DNA of 64,000 nucleotides from DATFNV01 sp963827935 (lineage in GTDB: Bacteria; Planctomycetota; Planctomycetia; Gemmatales; Gemmataceae): NCBI GenBank assembly GCA_963827935.1, contig CAWHCN010000004.1, positions 1,302,001 to 1,366,000 of the forward strand, in the 5' to 3' direction. Numbering within the stretch: position 1 is the first letter of the stretch; every line of letters starts with the position of its first letter. The notes below the pieces were generated by a model that saw only the letters and a program-made list of their open reading frames with translations, searched no databases and had not been told where the DNA came from. Both the position numbers and the translations under genes were made by a program. This document shows, piece after piece, positions 25,060 through 34,315 of this stretch.

Positions 25060-25575
25060 CTCGGCCTTGCGGATCAGGTCTGCGAGCATGACCTCGGCCG
25101 CCGTCTTGTTGGTGCAGAGAGTAACGGCCTCGCCGTTCACCCGGCCGTACCAGTTCGGCGATACCACGCGGCAGCTCTGGCCCGCCCCCTTGCCCTTCAT
25201 TACGACCGGGGCGGTAATCGTTTTGCCGTCCTTGCCACGAAAGCGGACCGCGGCAATGGTCTCGCCCTTCTTGTTCTTGAGGGTGACGCGCTGGGCCTCG
25301 GGCGGAATCGGGCGGGTGTACTGCTGGCGGAAGACGCGGGGCATGAGGGGTCCCTTTCTCAGAACGGCCGGCGCCGCCTCCCCGGTTCTGAGGACGGGTC
25401 GGCGGCACGCGGCCAAAGGACAAGGAATATCCTACCCGGATCGTCGAAGAATGTCCGGGAAGCAACGAGCCGCGCTGGGTCGGCGGCCAGCCTTTTGCAA
25501 AACTCGGCGGTTTCCGCGAGCCGTCCGCTTGTGGATGAAACGCAGAAACCGCCTCGTTCTGTAAATGCGGCTCTG

Positions 25576-26277
25576 TCAAGTCGCCGGTCCGGCAGCCTGA
25601 CGCGCCAGGAGCCGCTTTACCGTCGTCACATGCCAGCACCAGCCGCGGCAGGGGAACCGCTCGGCGTTGAGCGCCGCCGTGATGGCCTTCGCGCCCTTCC
25701 CCTCGGCCCGCAACGCCCGGATGCGCTCCAGGGCGGCCAGCTCCTCGGGGTTGTCGATCAGCCGCGAGGGGTCGGCCGGGTCGGCTTGCAAGCCGAACGG
25801 GCAGCGGTCCGCCCGGGTCATGCGCCGGCCGTCCGCCTGGTACGTGCGCATGGCCGCGCTGGTCCGCTCCCGTATCTGCTCGCGCTCCAGCTCCGCGAAC
25901 GCCGCGAGCTGGGTGAAGAAGAATCGCCCCATCGGGCTGCGCGAGTTGATCTGCTCGACCAGAGACGCCAGGTCGGCCTTCGACTTCTGGAGCCGCTCCA
26001 GCACTTCCAGGGCGTCGCGCGTGTTCCGCGCCAGGCGGTCCAGCTTGTAGACGACCAGCACGGCCTTGCGCTTGCACGCCAGGGCGATGGCCGCCTGGAG
26101 CCCGGGGCGGTTGTCAGCCCGGCCGCCGCTCATGTCGTTGTCGTGCTTCTTGCCGATCACTTCGTAGCCATGCATTTCGCAGTAGGCGCGGCAGCGCTCG
26201 GTCTGCTTCTCGACCGAATCGCACTCCGCGGCGTTGGGGCGGGGGGAGAACCGGGCGTAAATCACAGCTTGAGCCAT
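25576..26277 (-). CDS. Serine recombinase (resolvase/invertase family)
   Basis: 233 residues. MAQAVIYARFSPRPNAAECDSVEKQTERCRAYCEMHGYEVIGKK carries the nucleophilic serine in YARFS. VLVVYKLDRLARNTRDALEVLERLQ is the conserved DRLAR block, followed by QLAAFAELEREQIRERTSAAM, the long E-helix. A short C-terminal HTH-like part (AKAITAALNAERFPCRGWCWHVTTVKRLL) fits a compact resolvase. The frame is intact. It lies beside the broken tyrosine integrase. A 74-bp palindrome sits immediately 5' of the gene, where recombinase sites are often found. Confidence 0.9.
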   Translation of the reverse strand: MAQAVIYARFSPRPNAAECDSVEKQTERCRAYCEMHGYEVIGKKHDNDMSGGRADNRPGLQAAIALACKRKAVLVVYKLDRLARNTRDALEVLERLQKSKADLASLVEQINSRSPMGRFFFTQLAAFAELEREQIRERTSAAMRTYQADGRRMTRADRCPFGLQADPADPSRLIDNPEELAALERIRALRAEGKGAKAITAALNAERFPCRGWCWHVTTVKRLLARQAAGPAT

Positions 26278-26301
26278 TGTCTCGTTCCTCCGGGGCGAAG
26301 G

Positions 26302-26375
26302 GCGCCCCCGGGCAGGGGGTGTGCGCGTCCACCTCAGTCATGACTGAGGTAGACGCGCACACCCTCCGGGGGCGC
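26302..26375. repeat. 74-bp imperfect palindrome upstream of the serine recombinase
   Basis: It is centred between 26340 and 26341 (TCA|TGA). Arms: ACCTCAGTCA (10 bp), one mismatch, GGGTGTGCGCGTC (13 bp), an asymmetric bulge, then GCGCCCCCGG (10 bp). It lies 25 bp upstream of the recombinase start. The dyad with no loop suggests a protein-binding or crossover site. Confidence 0.75.
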
Positions 26376-26394
26376 GGTTGGTTCATCGACGCTT

Positions 26395-27032
26395 TCACTT
26401 CACGACCAGGGCCTCGTCCGGGTAGCCGGCGAGGATGCGATCCGCGACCGCGTGCCAGTAGCTCCGGTTCGGGCTGCGTTCGTCGCGTTCGTAGTTGCGC
26501 AGGAACCCGGCCAGGGCCTCGGCGGCGGTTCGGTCGATGCGGTACTTGTTCCCGCACCAGCCGCAGCGCAGCACGGTCCAGAGGGCACCGTCTGCCATGA
26601 GCCGCTGCTGCACGATTTCGACCGGCCAGGCGTCTATCGGGCTATGCCGGTCCAGCCGGCCGGACGCGGGACAGGCGACCCGGGTATTGACGTTGTGGCA
26701 ACCGATGCCACGCACGCCCCCCAGGCTGATGGAGACGCATATCGTGTCGTGGTTGTCGGGGGACAGGGCGAACGGTGAGCCGGGCAGGCAGGAGAAGACG
26801 CGCCCCTTGTTGAAGTCGTCGAAGGAGCCGGCCGCCCGGCCGTCTTCCTCGGGGAAGGGGAAGCGGTACGCCACTGGTGTTTGGGGTCCAGGTACTCGCG
26901 CGGGGGCAGATTGCCCGGCACTTGCACGGCTCTGGTGAGTAGCTGCCGCGCCTGATCGTAGGTGACGTAGTACAGGTCTTCGCACGTCCCCAGCTTCATC
27001 TGCTCGCCGTTGATGCCGATGTATTCACCCAT
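26395..27032 (-). pseudogene. Hypothetical island protein with CxxC pair, one frameshift
   Basis: From ATG 27032: MGEYIGINGEQMKLGTCEDL, then YYVTYDQARQLLTRAVQVPGNLPPREYLDPKH. At about 26875 the reading moves to another frame: AYRFPFPEEDGRAAGSFDDFNKGRVFSCLPGSPF, and then GVRGIGCHNVNTRVACPASGRLDRHSPIDAWPVEIVQQRLM, a CGWCGNKYRIDR motif and a helical C-terminus. The summed length is about 210 residues. The C/H-rich middle and CGWCG suggest a metal site. No family recognised. It is in line with the AAA+ gene upstream (57 bp). Confidence 0.6.
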
Positions 27033-27088
27033 TGGTCTTTCCTCCGGTAAGGGCCGGCGCCCGCGAGGGCGCCGGCCGGTTGTTCGTC

Positions 27089-27763
27089 TCACTGGTCGTT
27101 CACCACGGCGCCCGATTCGATCTCCTGAAGGACGGCGCGGAGGTTCTGGCGATGCTTCTGCACGAGCCGGACGTACTGGTCGATGGGGCGCCCGTCGAGC
27201 CCTTCCTTCTCCGCGATTTCCTTGGCGCGGACGGCGAACGCTTTAGCCAGGTCGCGGCGGGACAGGTCCAGGCGCAGGCAGCGGGACAGGAGGGGCGATG
27301 CGTCGTCGTAGTCTTCAAACAAGGAATCCGTGCCTTCGACCGTGGACGTGAAGACCCACACCACATGGGGCGGGATGCGCTCCAGTGCGACCAGAAGGGC
27401 GCGGATGACGTTCTTGCGCAGGCCGTGCGCTTCGTTGAGGATGATGGCGCGGCCGCCCTTGTCGGCATCCATCCCGCGCAGGGACAGGGCGCGCTCCAGG
27501 TCGCGCAGGCCGGTTTCCGTCAGCGCCGCCGCGTCCATTTCTTCCACGTCCCACGGTCCCGCGACTTCCCCGGCGATGAGCCGGGCAATGGTTGTCTTGC
27601 CCGTGCCGGATTGCCCGGACAGGAAGAAGGCGCGTCCGGCCAGAGCGCCGCGCTGGGCGAGCTGGCGCACGGCCTTGACGGTCTTCTCCTGCCCGACGAC
27701 TTCCGCCCATGTTGTCGGGCGGTAGCGCTCCACAAGAGGCGCCTGTCCGAATAGACTGCCCAT
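27089..27763 (-). CDS. Clamp-loader-like AAA+ ATPase
   Basis: 224 residues. LVERYRPTTWAEVVGQEKTVKAVRQLAQRGALAGRAFFLSGQSGTGKTTIARLIAGE is the N-terminal segment of DnaX/RFC-type clamp loaders with a complete Walker A. Walker B is altered: GRAIILNEAHGL has Asn where Asp is usual. The sensor-1 region (VVWVFTSTVEGTD) and arginine-rich SRCLRLDLSRRDLA follow. It is much shorter than DnaX, lacking the collar domain, so it may be an accessory loader or an unrelated use of the fold. It sits in the tRNA-Asn island with small unknown genes. Confidence 0.8.
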   Translation of the reverse strand: MGSLFGQAPLVERYRPTTWAEVVGQEKTVKAVRQLAQRGALAGRAFFLSGQSGTGKTTIARLIAGEVAGPWDVEEMDAAALTETGLRDLERALSLRGMDADKGGRAIILNEAHGLRKNVIRALLVALERIPPHVVWVFTSTVEGTDSLFEDYDDASPLLSRCLRLDLSRRDLAKAFAVRAKEIAEKEGLDGRPIDQYVRLVQKHRQNLRAVLQEIESGAVVNDQ

Positions 27764-27961
27764 CGTTCGATCCCTCCATAACAGGGGTTGAACCGGGCCG
27801 GCGCGTTAACGCGCGCCGGCCCACTTTGCCATTGGCCCACGTGGGCCAGAACAGGGGGCGCGGGCGGATTCGATCCGCGGCATCACTCGGGCCGCGCCCC
27901 AAATAGGGTTGAAAGAGGCATGAAACGGGGCGCAAACAACCGGCTTGCGCCCGGGAATGCG
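27764..27961. other. Short intergenic region in the island
   Basis: 198 bp between the AAA+ gene start and the HTH gene. ACGCGCGCCGGCCC- and CCCACGTGGGC-type dyads are visible near 27810-27845, but no gene. Confidence 0.35.
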
Positions 27962-28440
27962 TCACTCCGCCAGTTGCCGCGCCTCTAGTTGCCGCGCTCG
28001 CCGGTCGTACCATTCCCGCCGCGCCGCGCTCACCGGGCCGCGCTCCGCCTCTGCGATGAACGCATCGGCCAGCTTGTCCAGCGCGTCCCGGGGGAGTCCG
28101 CCCCTATGGCCGCACAGTCCTCGCGCTTCATCCTCAGTGATGGCAGCCTCAGGCGCCTCCCGGGTTGCGCGCACGATGGTATCGACCGACAGTGGCTCTG
28201 CCTTGCCGGCCGCGCGTGCCAGCTTGCACAGTGCGGTCCGCTCGACAGTGTGAATCGCCTGTCGGCTACACCGTTCGCGCTCGCCGATGCTCTCGCAGCT
28301 CTCGCCGTTCAGTGCCAGGACAGGACTTCCCATTGCCGCGCGGTCAGGCACGCGACGGCCGCCCGCGCCTCAGGCGGGACCACGTCCCACCGGACCCCCA
28401 GCACCACCGCGCGCACCGTCCGCTCACGCCATGTACGCAT
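27962..28440 (-). pseudogene. Sigma-70 region 4 / LuxR-like HTH protein, one frameshift
   Basis: From ATG 28440: MRTWRERTVRAVVLGVRWDV, then VPPEARAAVACLTARQWEVLS. The frame then hits a stop; skipping one base (missing C in a short C run near 28335) it continues LALNGESCESIGERERCSRQAIHTVERTALCKLARAAG, the tri-helical LTxRQxEVLxLALNGxSxxxIG block of LuxR/sigma-region-4 HTHs. A helical tail with DKLADAFIAEAERG follows. About 159 residues when repaired. Without region 2 it cannot be a full sigma factor; a small DNA-binding regulator is likely. Confidence 0.65.
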
Positions 28441-28539
28441 GGCATACCCTCCCGTGAATCAGGGTTGAAAGAGACTGGAAAGAGACTCGAAACGACCGGC
28501 CCGGAACGCGACTCCCGGGATGCGCTGCCGGTCAGTGCG

Positions 28540-28755
28540 CTACCAGCGCGCCCATTGCGGGAGGCGCCGGTAAGTCGTTTCGCAGGCGCGCTCGAATGAG
28601 AGCGCGGCTTCAATGTCCCCCTTCAATCGCAGCTCCATCGCGGCCGCCTTCTGATCGGCGTAGGCGGCGAGCCTGCCGTACACTTCGGCAAGCTGGCGTA
28701 GGTCGGACGGGTCGATTGAGAAGCCGTCCAGGTTTACCGGGTCATACCCTGCCAT
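28540..28755 (-). CDS. Small hypothetical island protein
   Basis: 71 residues from ATG 28755 (MAGYDPVNLDGFSIDPSDLR), chosen because GGGAGG lies 7 nt upstream. The rest is helical: QLAEVYGRLAAYADQKAAAMELRLKGDIEAALSFERACETTYRRLPQWARW. No family is recognised. The gene is in the same orientation as the other island genes. Confidence 0.7.
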   Translation of the reverse strand: MAGYDPVNLDGFSIDPSDLRQLAEVYGRLAAYADQKAAAMELRLKGDIEAALSFERACETTYRRLPQWARW

Positions 28756-28869
28756 CGCGTTCCCTCCCGTTGTTTGCGGCTTGTTTGCGGGCTGTATGGG
28801 GCCTGTTTCATCCCTCTTTCCGCCCTCTTTCAATCCCGCTTTGCTTCGTTCCGATTGCCTGTCTACCAA

Positions 28870-29700
28870 AGCGGGCGCGTCAAGAAGGGACTCCCTTTGC
28901 GCCCCCGGAAAGCCCCGTTTTTCAGGGGTTTTCAGCAGTTATCCAGGGGTTTGCTGGGGTGCCAGGGGCAAGCCTGCGGAATCTGAACCAGACCCCCCGG
29001 GGGTCGCGATGGGTCCCGGGGGCGCTTATCCCCCGCTTCTCGCTTTGGGGTCCCCCCGGCGCGAGCGGGAAACTGTCAGTGCGCAGAGGGGGATGGTTGC
29101 GTCCCCCGGCGAAGCCAGGCGGTGCAGTGTGGGGTACGGCAGAGTGGAAGCGCGGGCGGACCAGTGCGTGGCCCCCCCGTCCGGTGGCGTTGTAAGAATC
29201 GTGCCGTTCGGCGTTCTTGAGGAAGCAAGCTCAATGCAGCTGGTGCGACGGGGTGAAGGTGCGGTTTCTTACAAGGCGGTGTCGCGGCTCAAGGTTGGGT
29301 TCCGGCCCCGTCGCGCCGCGGAGCGCGCCTCCAGGCCCGATTTGGTAGCCCAGCAAGCCTCTTGGCGAGCGCAAAAAGGCGGCATCTGGAAGGGCGTTCG
29401 CGGCGCCCCGGATGCGGCGCTGGCCAAGCAGATTGAATTTTGCTTGCTTCCCTTATGCCCATCCGTGACAATCCTCGCCAGCGCGCCCCCTGGTCGTCGG
29501 TTTGAGAACCGACCCCGTGCCCCCCAGGGCAGAGCCACGATGCAGGCGAACCCGGTTCAGGAGAAGGAAGCGCCGGCAGAGGCGGAGGATGTTAACGAGG
29601 GACGGAGCGTGTGACGGGGTTGATTGAGAGTGTGCTGGAGGATGCCGCGGTGCAGCCAACCACATATCCGGTGAGGCCGCCCTCACGCCCTCACTAAAGG
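28870..29700. other. Long non-coding boundary before the chaperone pair
   Basis: About 830 bp with runs of G and C (for example near 28995-29050) and no frame with a recognisable family. It marks the edge between the integrative island and the Hsp70 locus. The ribosome-binding site GGAGGAAGC for the Hsp70 gene lies at its right end. Confidence 0.45.
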
Positions 29701-29718
29701 TTCGTTGTTGGAGGAAGC

Positions 29719-32060
29719 ATGAAATTCTTCGGCATCGATCTGGGGACCAGCAAGTGTTGCGTTGCTTACGCCATAAACAGTTCCAGACCCAACTTTAACC
29801 CGCAACCCACGGTGGTCGAATTCCGCGTGGACGCGCTCTTGGGCACAAAAACATCGGTCGTCCCTTCGGTCGTCGCCCGGCCGCGAGCCGGTACGCCGAG
29901 CCAAGGAGAAACGCTGTTCGCATTCGAAGCCGAGACGGAGGTGAGCAATGGCCGTGTGCGGGGGCGCAACTACCAGGAGGTCTTCCGTTCAGTGAAGTCG
30001 CACCTCGGTAGCGGGCGCTCCTACGTGGGTGCTGTCCCTGCCTTGAATACCCCTATTAAGGTCTGGGCCACACTGATTGGCCGACTTTGTGATATGACCG
30101 TGGCAGAGAAGGGGAAGGAGTTCGACCCCCGCCAGCACCCGACTGTACTGACGGTGCCCGCCTCGTTTGGCAATGCGCAGCGCGACGAGACGATAGAGGC
30201 GGCTCGCATAGCCGGCTTCAATGTGGATAAAAAAGCTGACCTTGTGCATCTAATCGATGAGCCCGTGGCCGCACTGACTGACGCGCTAAACTATTCAGAC
30301 AGCGACCTCTACCTCAAGCCAGAAGCCGAGAATACCGTGCTCGTCTTCGACTTCGGGGGCGGCACCTTTGATCTTACCCTGCTCAGAGTCCGCTATGATG
30401 CCTCGAAACCGACCGGGATCGATATCCGCACCCAGGCTATCTCACCCTACCAACAAATCGGCGGGGATACGATCGATTTGGCCGTCATGCAGAAGGTCGT
30501 TTGGCCCCAGGTCTGCCGCCAGAATGGGCTTGATCGTCAGCTGACTGCGACCGAGCGTAGGATTATCGAGGATGGGCTCCGCCCCACAAAGTGTCGGCGC
30601 CTGAAGGAACACCTTAATGAAATCCTCAGCAAGCTATCGTCCGAGCAATTTGGGCGGCAGGACTGGCCCGGGGTATCCGTACAATTGCCCCTGCGTGGGG
30701 TCGGCTGTTTTGTTGGGGACAAGGAAATCGACGGCACCGCCGAATTGAGTGCCAATGATCTTCAGCAAGTCATGTTGCCCTTCATCGATCCGTTCCCGGA
30801 CGGCAATCCGTTCACAGTCGGCGAGTCTAATTACTGCGTTTGCTTCGCCAAGCTTGTTGAGATCACCATGGAACGCGCTGGGCTGACACCGGACAAGCTC
30901 GACCTACTCGTGCTTCACGGCGGTAGCTGCCTGTCGCCGTTTGTTCCTTGGGCATTCAAGCAAATGCAGAGAACGGGTTTCCTGGCGAGCGACTGCAAGA
31001 TCATCACGAGCCCGGATCCCATCACTTCCGTCGCCCGCGGGGCCGCTCTATCTGGGTGCCTTTCCAAGAAGTACGGAAAGCCTTACATCCAGCCGATCGT
31101 GCCGGAAGAGATGTCGGTCCAGACTGTTGGGAATCACTACACCTATCTGGCCCATGCCGGAGACGGGCTGCCCTTCAAAAAGACGTTTGACCAGAAATTC
31201 CTTCTCTCTTACGACGGCCAAGATGAAATCGTCGTCCCAATCTACATCGGGTACGATCCCGACAGGCGCCGCCTGGCATCTACGCTGACTTTCAAGTTCC
31301 CCCAGCGCCTGACCCAGAGCCATCCCGTCGAGGTAGAAGTCGAAATCGACGCCGACAAGAAGTCCCGCTGGCGGTTCCGCCCGAAGGGATACGATTGGAC
31401 CGATGTAAAGGAGGCCGCCAACCCGTGGATAGGCCTTGAGCCGACCGAGAATGTCAATAAGCTCCAGAAGATCCGCGAGGAAATCCGCAAGTCGGTGGAC
31501 GCCGATCAGAAGCCGCAGCTGGCGATCCTGGCAGACGAGGCCCTCCAGACGGCCCGAGCCGGTTACCCCGAAGAAGCGTTAGCTTTGATCGAGGACCTCG
31601 TCAATTCAAACCCGAAACACTTCTATAGCTGGCATAACAAGGGCCTGATCCATGCCCAACGAGCCGAATACCGGCAAAGTTTGGAGAGCTACGAGGAGGC
31701 ATCCGCGCTCCAACCAATGAACATGGTGACGCGGGGCAACTATGGGACTGCCCTCGTGCGCCTCAAGCGTAACCTGGAGGCCGTCGCTGTTATGCGTGAG
31801 GCTCTATCGAAAGAGCCTTCGCTGACATACTTGCATTGGTGGCTGGCTGAAGCATTTCAGGCACTCGGAAACGCTGACGAGATGCATAAGGAACTGGAAA
31901 AGTGGCACGCCCATGCCCAGCGCAACACGGTTCAACGTCCTGAAGATGTTTCCACATGGGAGGAATTGCGCCAGGCAGCCATCCGACTTGGCCGCTACAA
32001 AGATGCCGAGGAGGCGACTGAAAACATCCGAAAACTTGGTCGTCCGCGCAATCTTCTAGC
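29719..32060 (+). CDS. Hsp70-like ATPase with C-terminal TPR repeats (3' end displaced by ISL3)
   Basis: About 785 residues when the IS is removed. The actin/Hsp70 nucleotide fold is shown by FFGIDLGTSKCCVAY (phosphate 1, residues 3-17), VLVFDFGGGTFDLTLLRVRY (phosphate 2, about 205-224) and LDLLVLHGGSCLSPFVPWAF (adenosine motif, about 394-413). A beta-rich segment, FKKTFDQKFLLSYDGQDEIVVPIYIGYDPDRRRLASTL, sits where DnaK has its substrate domain. From about 605 come TPR units (EEALALIEDLVNSNPKHFYSWHNKGLIHAQRAEYRQSLESYEEAS...). DnaK's own lid is absent. The ISL3 element enters after RNLLA; rejoining at 33426 gives RNLLAGAEHG-stop, so only the last few residues are altered. A GrpE-like gene follows. 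Confidence 0.88.
32053..32060 (+). repeat. Left 8-bp target-site duplication of the ISL3 element
   Basis: CTTCTAGC immediately before the IS, repeated at 33426-33433 immediately after it. Confidence 0.9.
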
Positions 32061-33425
32061 GGGTCTTCGCGTTTTTTGGTGGGTACTTTTCACAGTTTTG
32101 GGAGCATGCAGGTCAGGATTTTCAGCCGGAGGTACTCCTCATCCCGGAAGCCGTACGCCCGCCTCTGGATGGCACGGATCTTGTTGTTGATGCCTTCCAC
32201 GAAACCCAACGGCACCTTGTTCTCCGCGCGGCAATAGGCCTCGATCCCGTCCCAGTGCGCTGCCACCATGCGGGCGAAGCGCTCGAAGGGCTCCAGACGT
32301 TGCCAGCGCAACGCGGCACGCCACTGGTCGAAGAAACGCCGGGCCCAGCCGGGGCTCCAGTAGTCCCAGAGCTGATCGAAGGACTCCTTGAGGAGGTACG
32401 CCTTGTTCAGCCGGCGGTTGGCCTTGAACAACAGCGTCAGGGCTTCCCGCCCCGTGGCGTTGAGGTTTTCCCAGTGAGACAAAAGCGTGTACCTCTGCCC
32501 TTTGATGAAGCGCCGGTCCTTGCCCGACACGCGCGCGTATTCCCGCCTGCGCACCTGGTCCATCGCCTCGGCCAGGTGCATCAGGATGTGGAACTTGTCG
32601 TACACGATCGTGGCCTGGGGAGCGTTCCCCTCCTTGAGGGTGGAGTTACGGAACGCCTGCCACATGTCCATGACCGCCACGCGGATTTTGCCGCATTTTT
32701 CTGGGCCCAGCCAGGCAAAGAACTCGTCCAGGCTGGCCTCGGAACGGTCCACGCCGCCAAACCAGATGGGACGACCACGCTCCAGGTCGCTGACGACGAT
32801 GCGGTACTGGTGCCCCCTGGCGACGGCGATTTCGTCGATGCCGATGACCCGGGCGCCGGGGTGCCGACCCGGCGAAGCTGTCGCGCATGTACTGCTTGTC
32901 CAACTCCTTGACGGCGTGCCAATCGAGGAAGAGTTCTTCGGCCACCTCCTTGATGGGCGTCTGGCGACAGCGGCGGCCCACGAAGAAGGCGAACCGCTTG
33001 GTATAGAGCGGGTTGTCGGCCAGCCAGTCGAGGCCCTCGTTCTTCACGCCGCCACACCGTGAGCACTGGACGCGGCGGAGGCGGAAGGTGAGGTAGACGC
33101 GTTTGTCGCCGCAGGAGAGATCGCGGACGCGTCGGGTCCGTTTGTCGTAGTGGCTGTAATACTCCTGGCCGCAGACGCCGCAGCGCGTTTTTTTCGGCAG
33201 CGCCGCAGGGTGATAACGACGGCGTGGGGGTCCCCGAAGAGGCCCCGGACCTGGGCCAGAGGGACGAAGCCAGGAAACCGGTAGAGGTCATGGAGAAGCT
33301 TGAAGATGGCCATCGTGTCAGCATGGCAGCTTTTTGCTCCGCGGGGAAGGCGGTTTTCCTCGGGGAAAGCAGGGGATTTGTCCCTTCCTGGGCCGAAAGT
33401 TACCCACTAAAAAACGCGAAGAGCC
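32061..33425. mobile_element. ISL3-family insertion sequence, 1365 bp
   Basis: The left end reads GGGTCTTCGCGTTTTTTGGT. The right end, read inward on the minus strand, is GGCTCTTCGCGTTTTTTAGT, the GGCTCTTCG start typical of ISL3. The 8-bp CTTCTAGC duplications flank it. It is inserted five codons before the end of the Hsp70-TPR gene and separates that gene from its GrpE-like partner. Confidence 0.93.
32090..33313 (-). pseudogene. ISL3 transposase, two or more frameshifts
   Basis: From about 33313: MAIFKLLHDLYRFPGFVPLAQVRGLFGDPHAVVITLRRCRKK, then (shifted) VQCSRCGGVKNEGLDWLADNPLYTKRFAFFVGRRC, EELFLDWHAVKELDKQYMRD, then DEIAVARGHQYRIVVSDLERGRPIWFGGVDRS. The C-terminal 220 residues are open: VAVMDMWQAFRNSTLKEGNAPQATIVYDKFHILMHLAEAMDQVRR carries catalytic DDE residues, and VPLGFVEGINNKIRAIQRRAYGFRDEEYLRLKIL the final Glu. 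It is a zinc-finger ISL3 transposase in three frames and inactive as given. Confidence 0.85.
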
Positions 33426-33433
33426 CTTCTAGC
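33426..33433 (+). repeat. Right 8-bp target-site duplication of the ISL3 element
   Basis: CTTCTAGC, identical to 32053-32060. Reading on from here restores the Hsp70 C-terminus and its TGA at 33450-33452. Confidence 0.9.
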
Positions 33434-33567
33434 AGGCGCAGAGCACGGCTGAGGAGTAGCCAGTCAGAAAAGCGTCGGCGAGCCCACTCTGGTTGCAAAC
33501 ACCGCCCGAATCAGTTCTTGGAGGCGGAAGGCAAGGCCAGATCACCGTCAACACAGGGGATGCAGCC

Positions 33568-34176
33568 GTGGCGCAGAAGAAGCGATCAAAGACCCAGAAG
33601 GCGAAAAAGAAGTCGCGGCGACCGGTCGGTGAAAAGGGCCGGCCAGCACCGAGGATGGCCAAGAATAGCGACATGAAAGTAGCCCATCACCTCGATAAGG
33701 TGGTTAGGAAGTTCGAGGGATCGGTTGATGGTTTGCAGAGCAACTTGGAGCAACTACGCGAAACGCTGCCTGAACTCGTAGCCCTCGGGGTGCGTCGCGA
33801 CCGCTTGCGGCGGGTCAAGGCATTGGCTGAGGATGGCATCCTCGACAGCCTGCAGCGCCTCGCAGCGGCGCTTGATAGCCTTGACCCCGCCGGTCTGCCA
33901 AAATCGCTGGCCCCCCACCATCGTTCGGCTCGGATCGCTATCGATCATGTTTGCCGCGCGCTTGAAGTCCAGGCGGTCTGCGAGCCGGGAGAATCGCTCA
34001 CTGTTACACAAGAAGAGGTCAAGCAATATGATTGGAGCGCCGATCGCTCCGACGAACTCATCTTCCCGGTTCATGTGGAGATCTTGCGGAGCGGCTGGAA
34101 GGCCGGTGACGCCGTGTTTGTGCTGCCAAGGGTGAGGGCCCGCCAAGCCGCTGGGGAAAGCGCCGGCAGCACGTGA
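33568..34176 (+). CDS. GrpE-like protein paired with the Hsp70-TPR protein
   Basis: 202 residues from GTG 33568 (AGGGG 8 nt upstream); the frame also opens at TTG 33493. A very basic N-terminus (MAQKKRSKTQKAKKKSRRPVGEKGR) leads to a coiled coil (DKVVRKFEGSVDGLQSNLEQLRETLPELVALGVRRDRLRRVKALAEDGILDSLQRLAAAL) and a compact beta end, DELIFPVHVEILRSGWKAGDAVFVLPRVRARQA. That last block matches the GrpE beta-wing pattern (V-x-EVL-x-x-GY-x-x-GD-x-V-x-RPA-x-V). GrpE exchanges nucleotide on Hsp70, and the gene follows an Hsp70. The similarity is remote and inferred by eye. Confidence 0.6.
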   Translation: MAQKKRSKTQKAKKKSRRPVGEKGRPAPRMAKNSDMKVAHHLDKVVRKFEGSVDGLQSNLEQLRETLPELVALGVRRDRLRRVKALAEDGILDSLQRLAAALDSLDPAGLPKSLAPHHRSARIAIDHVCRALEVQAVCEPGESLTVTQEEVKQYDWSADRSDELIFPVHVEILRSGWKAGDAVFVLPRVRARQAAGESAGST

Positions 34177-34315
34177 AGTGAGAAAAGGTGACGGTTTACG
34201 TGCCAGTGTATAAGCTCCGAGGACAGCGCGAAGCCGTAAGAGAATTCGGATAGGTGCCTGCTGTGACTTCCCTGCAAACCGGAGCCTCCGCGGTTGACCG
34301 ACGAGATTCGCGTGC

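Larger units (their letters stand above)
23623..25344 (-). pseudogene. Tyrosine integrase of a tRNA-Asn-linked island, broken at least twice
   Basis: The N-terminus (ATG 25344, MPRVFRQQYTRPIPPEAQRV) runs to EMADRGITD. There a 22-bp tandem duplication (25016-25059) throws it out of frame. It resumes as MADRGITDPFEGHRKRPLAEHLADWAASLL, the core-binding domain, with an extra HTH (FTKKELAALLDVKPSAVTALMRHHR), and shifts again near 24550. The catalytic domain follows: TACATGFRAEELACLRPESLDF (first Arg), DFHALRHSYIALLEKSGA (HxxR) and LARHSDPKLTMAVYGRA (His and Tyr). The C-terminal codons run antisense through the tRNA-Asn gene to 23623, as expected for an integrase beside its attachment site. Confidence 0.88.

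Noticed and set aside
28781..29614. 277-residue plus-strand frame before the Hsp70 gene
   Set aside because: Composition is Arg/Pro/Gly/Ser-rich with no motif, the ribosome-binding site is absent and it lies in a G/C-run region.
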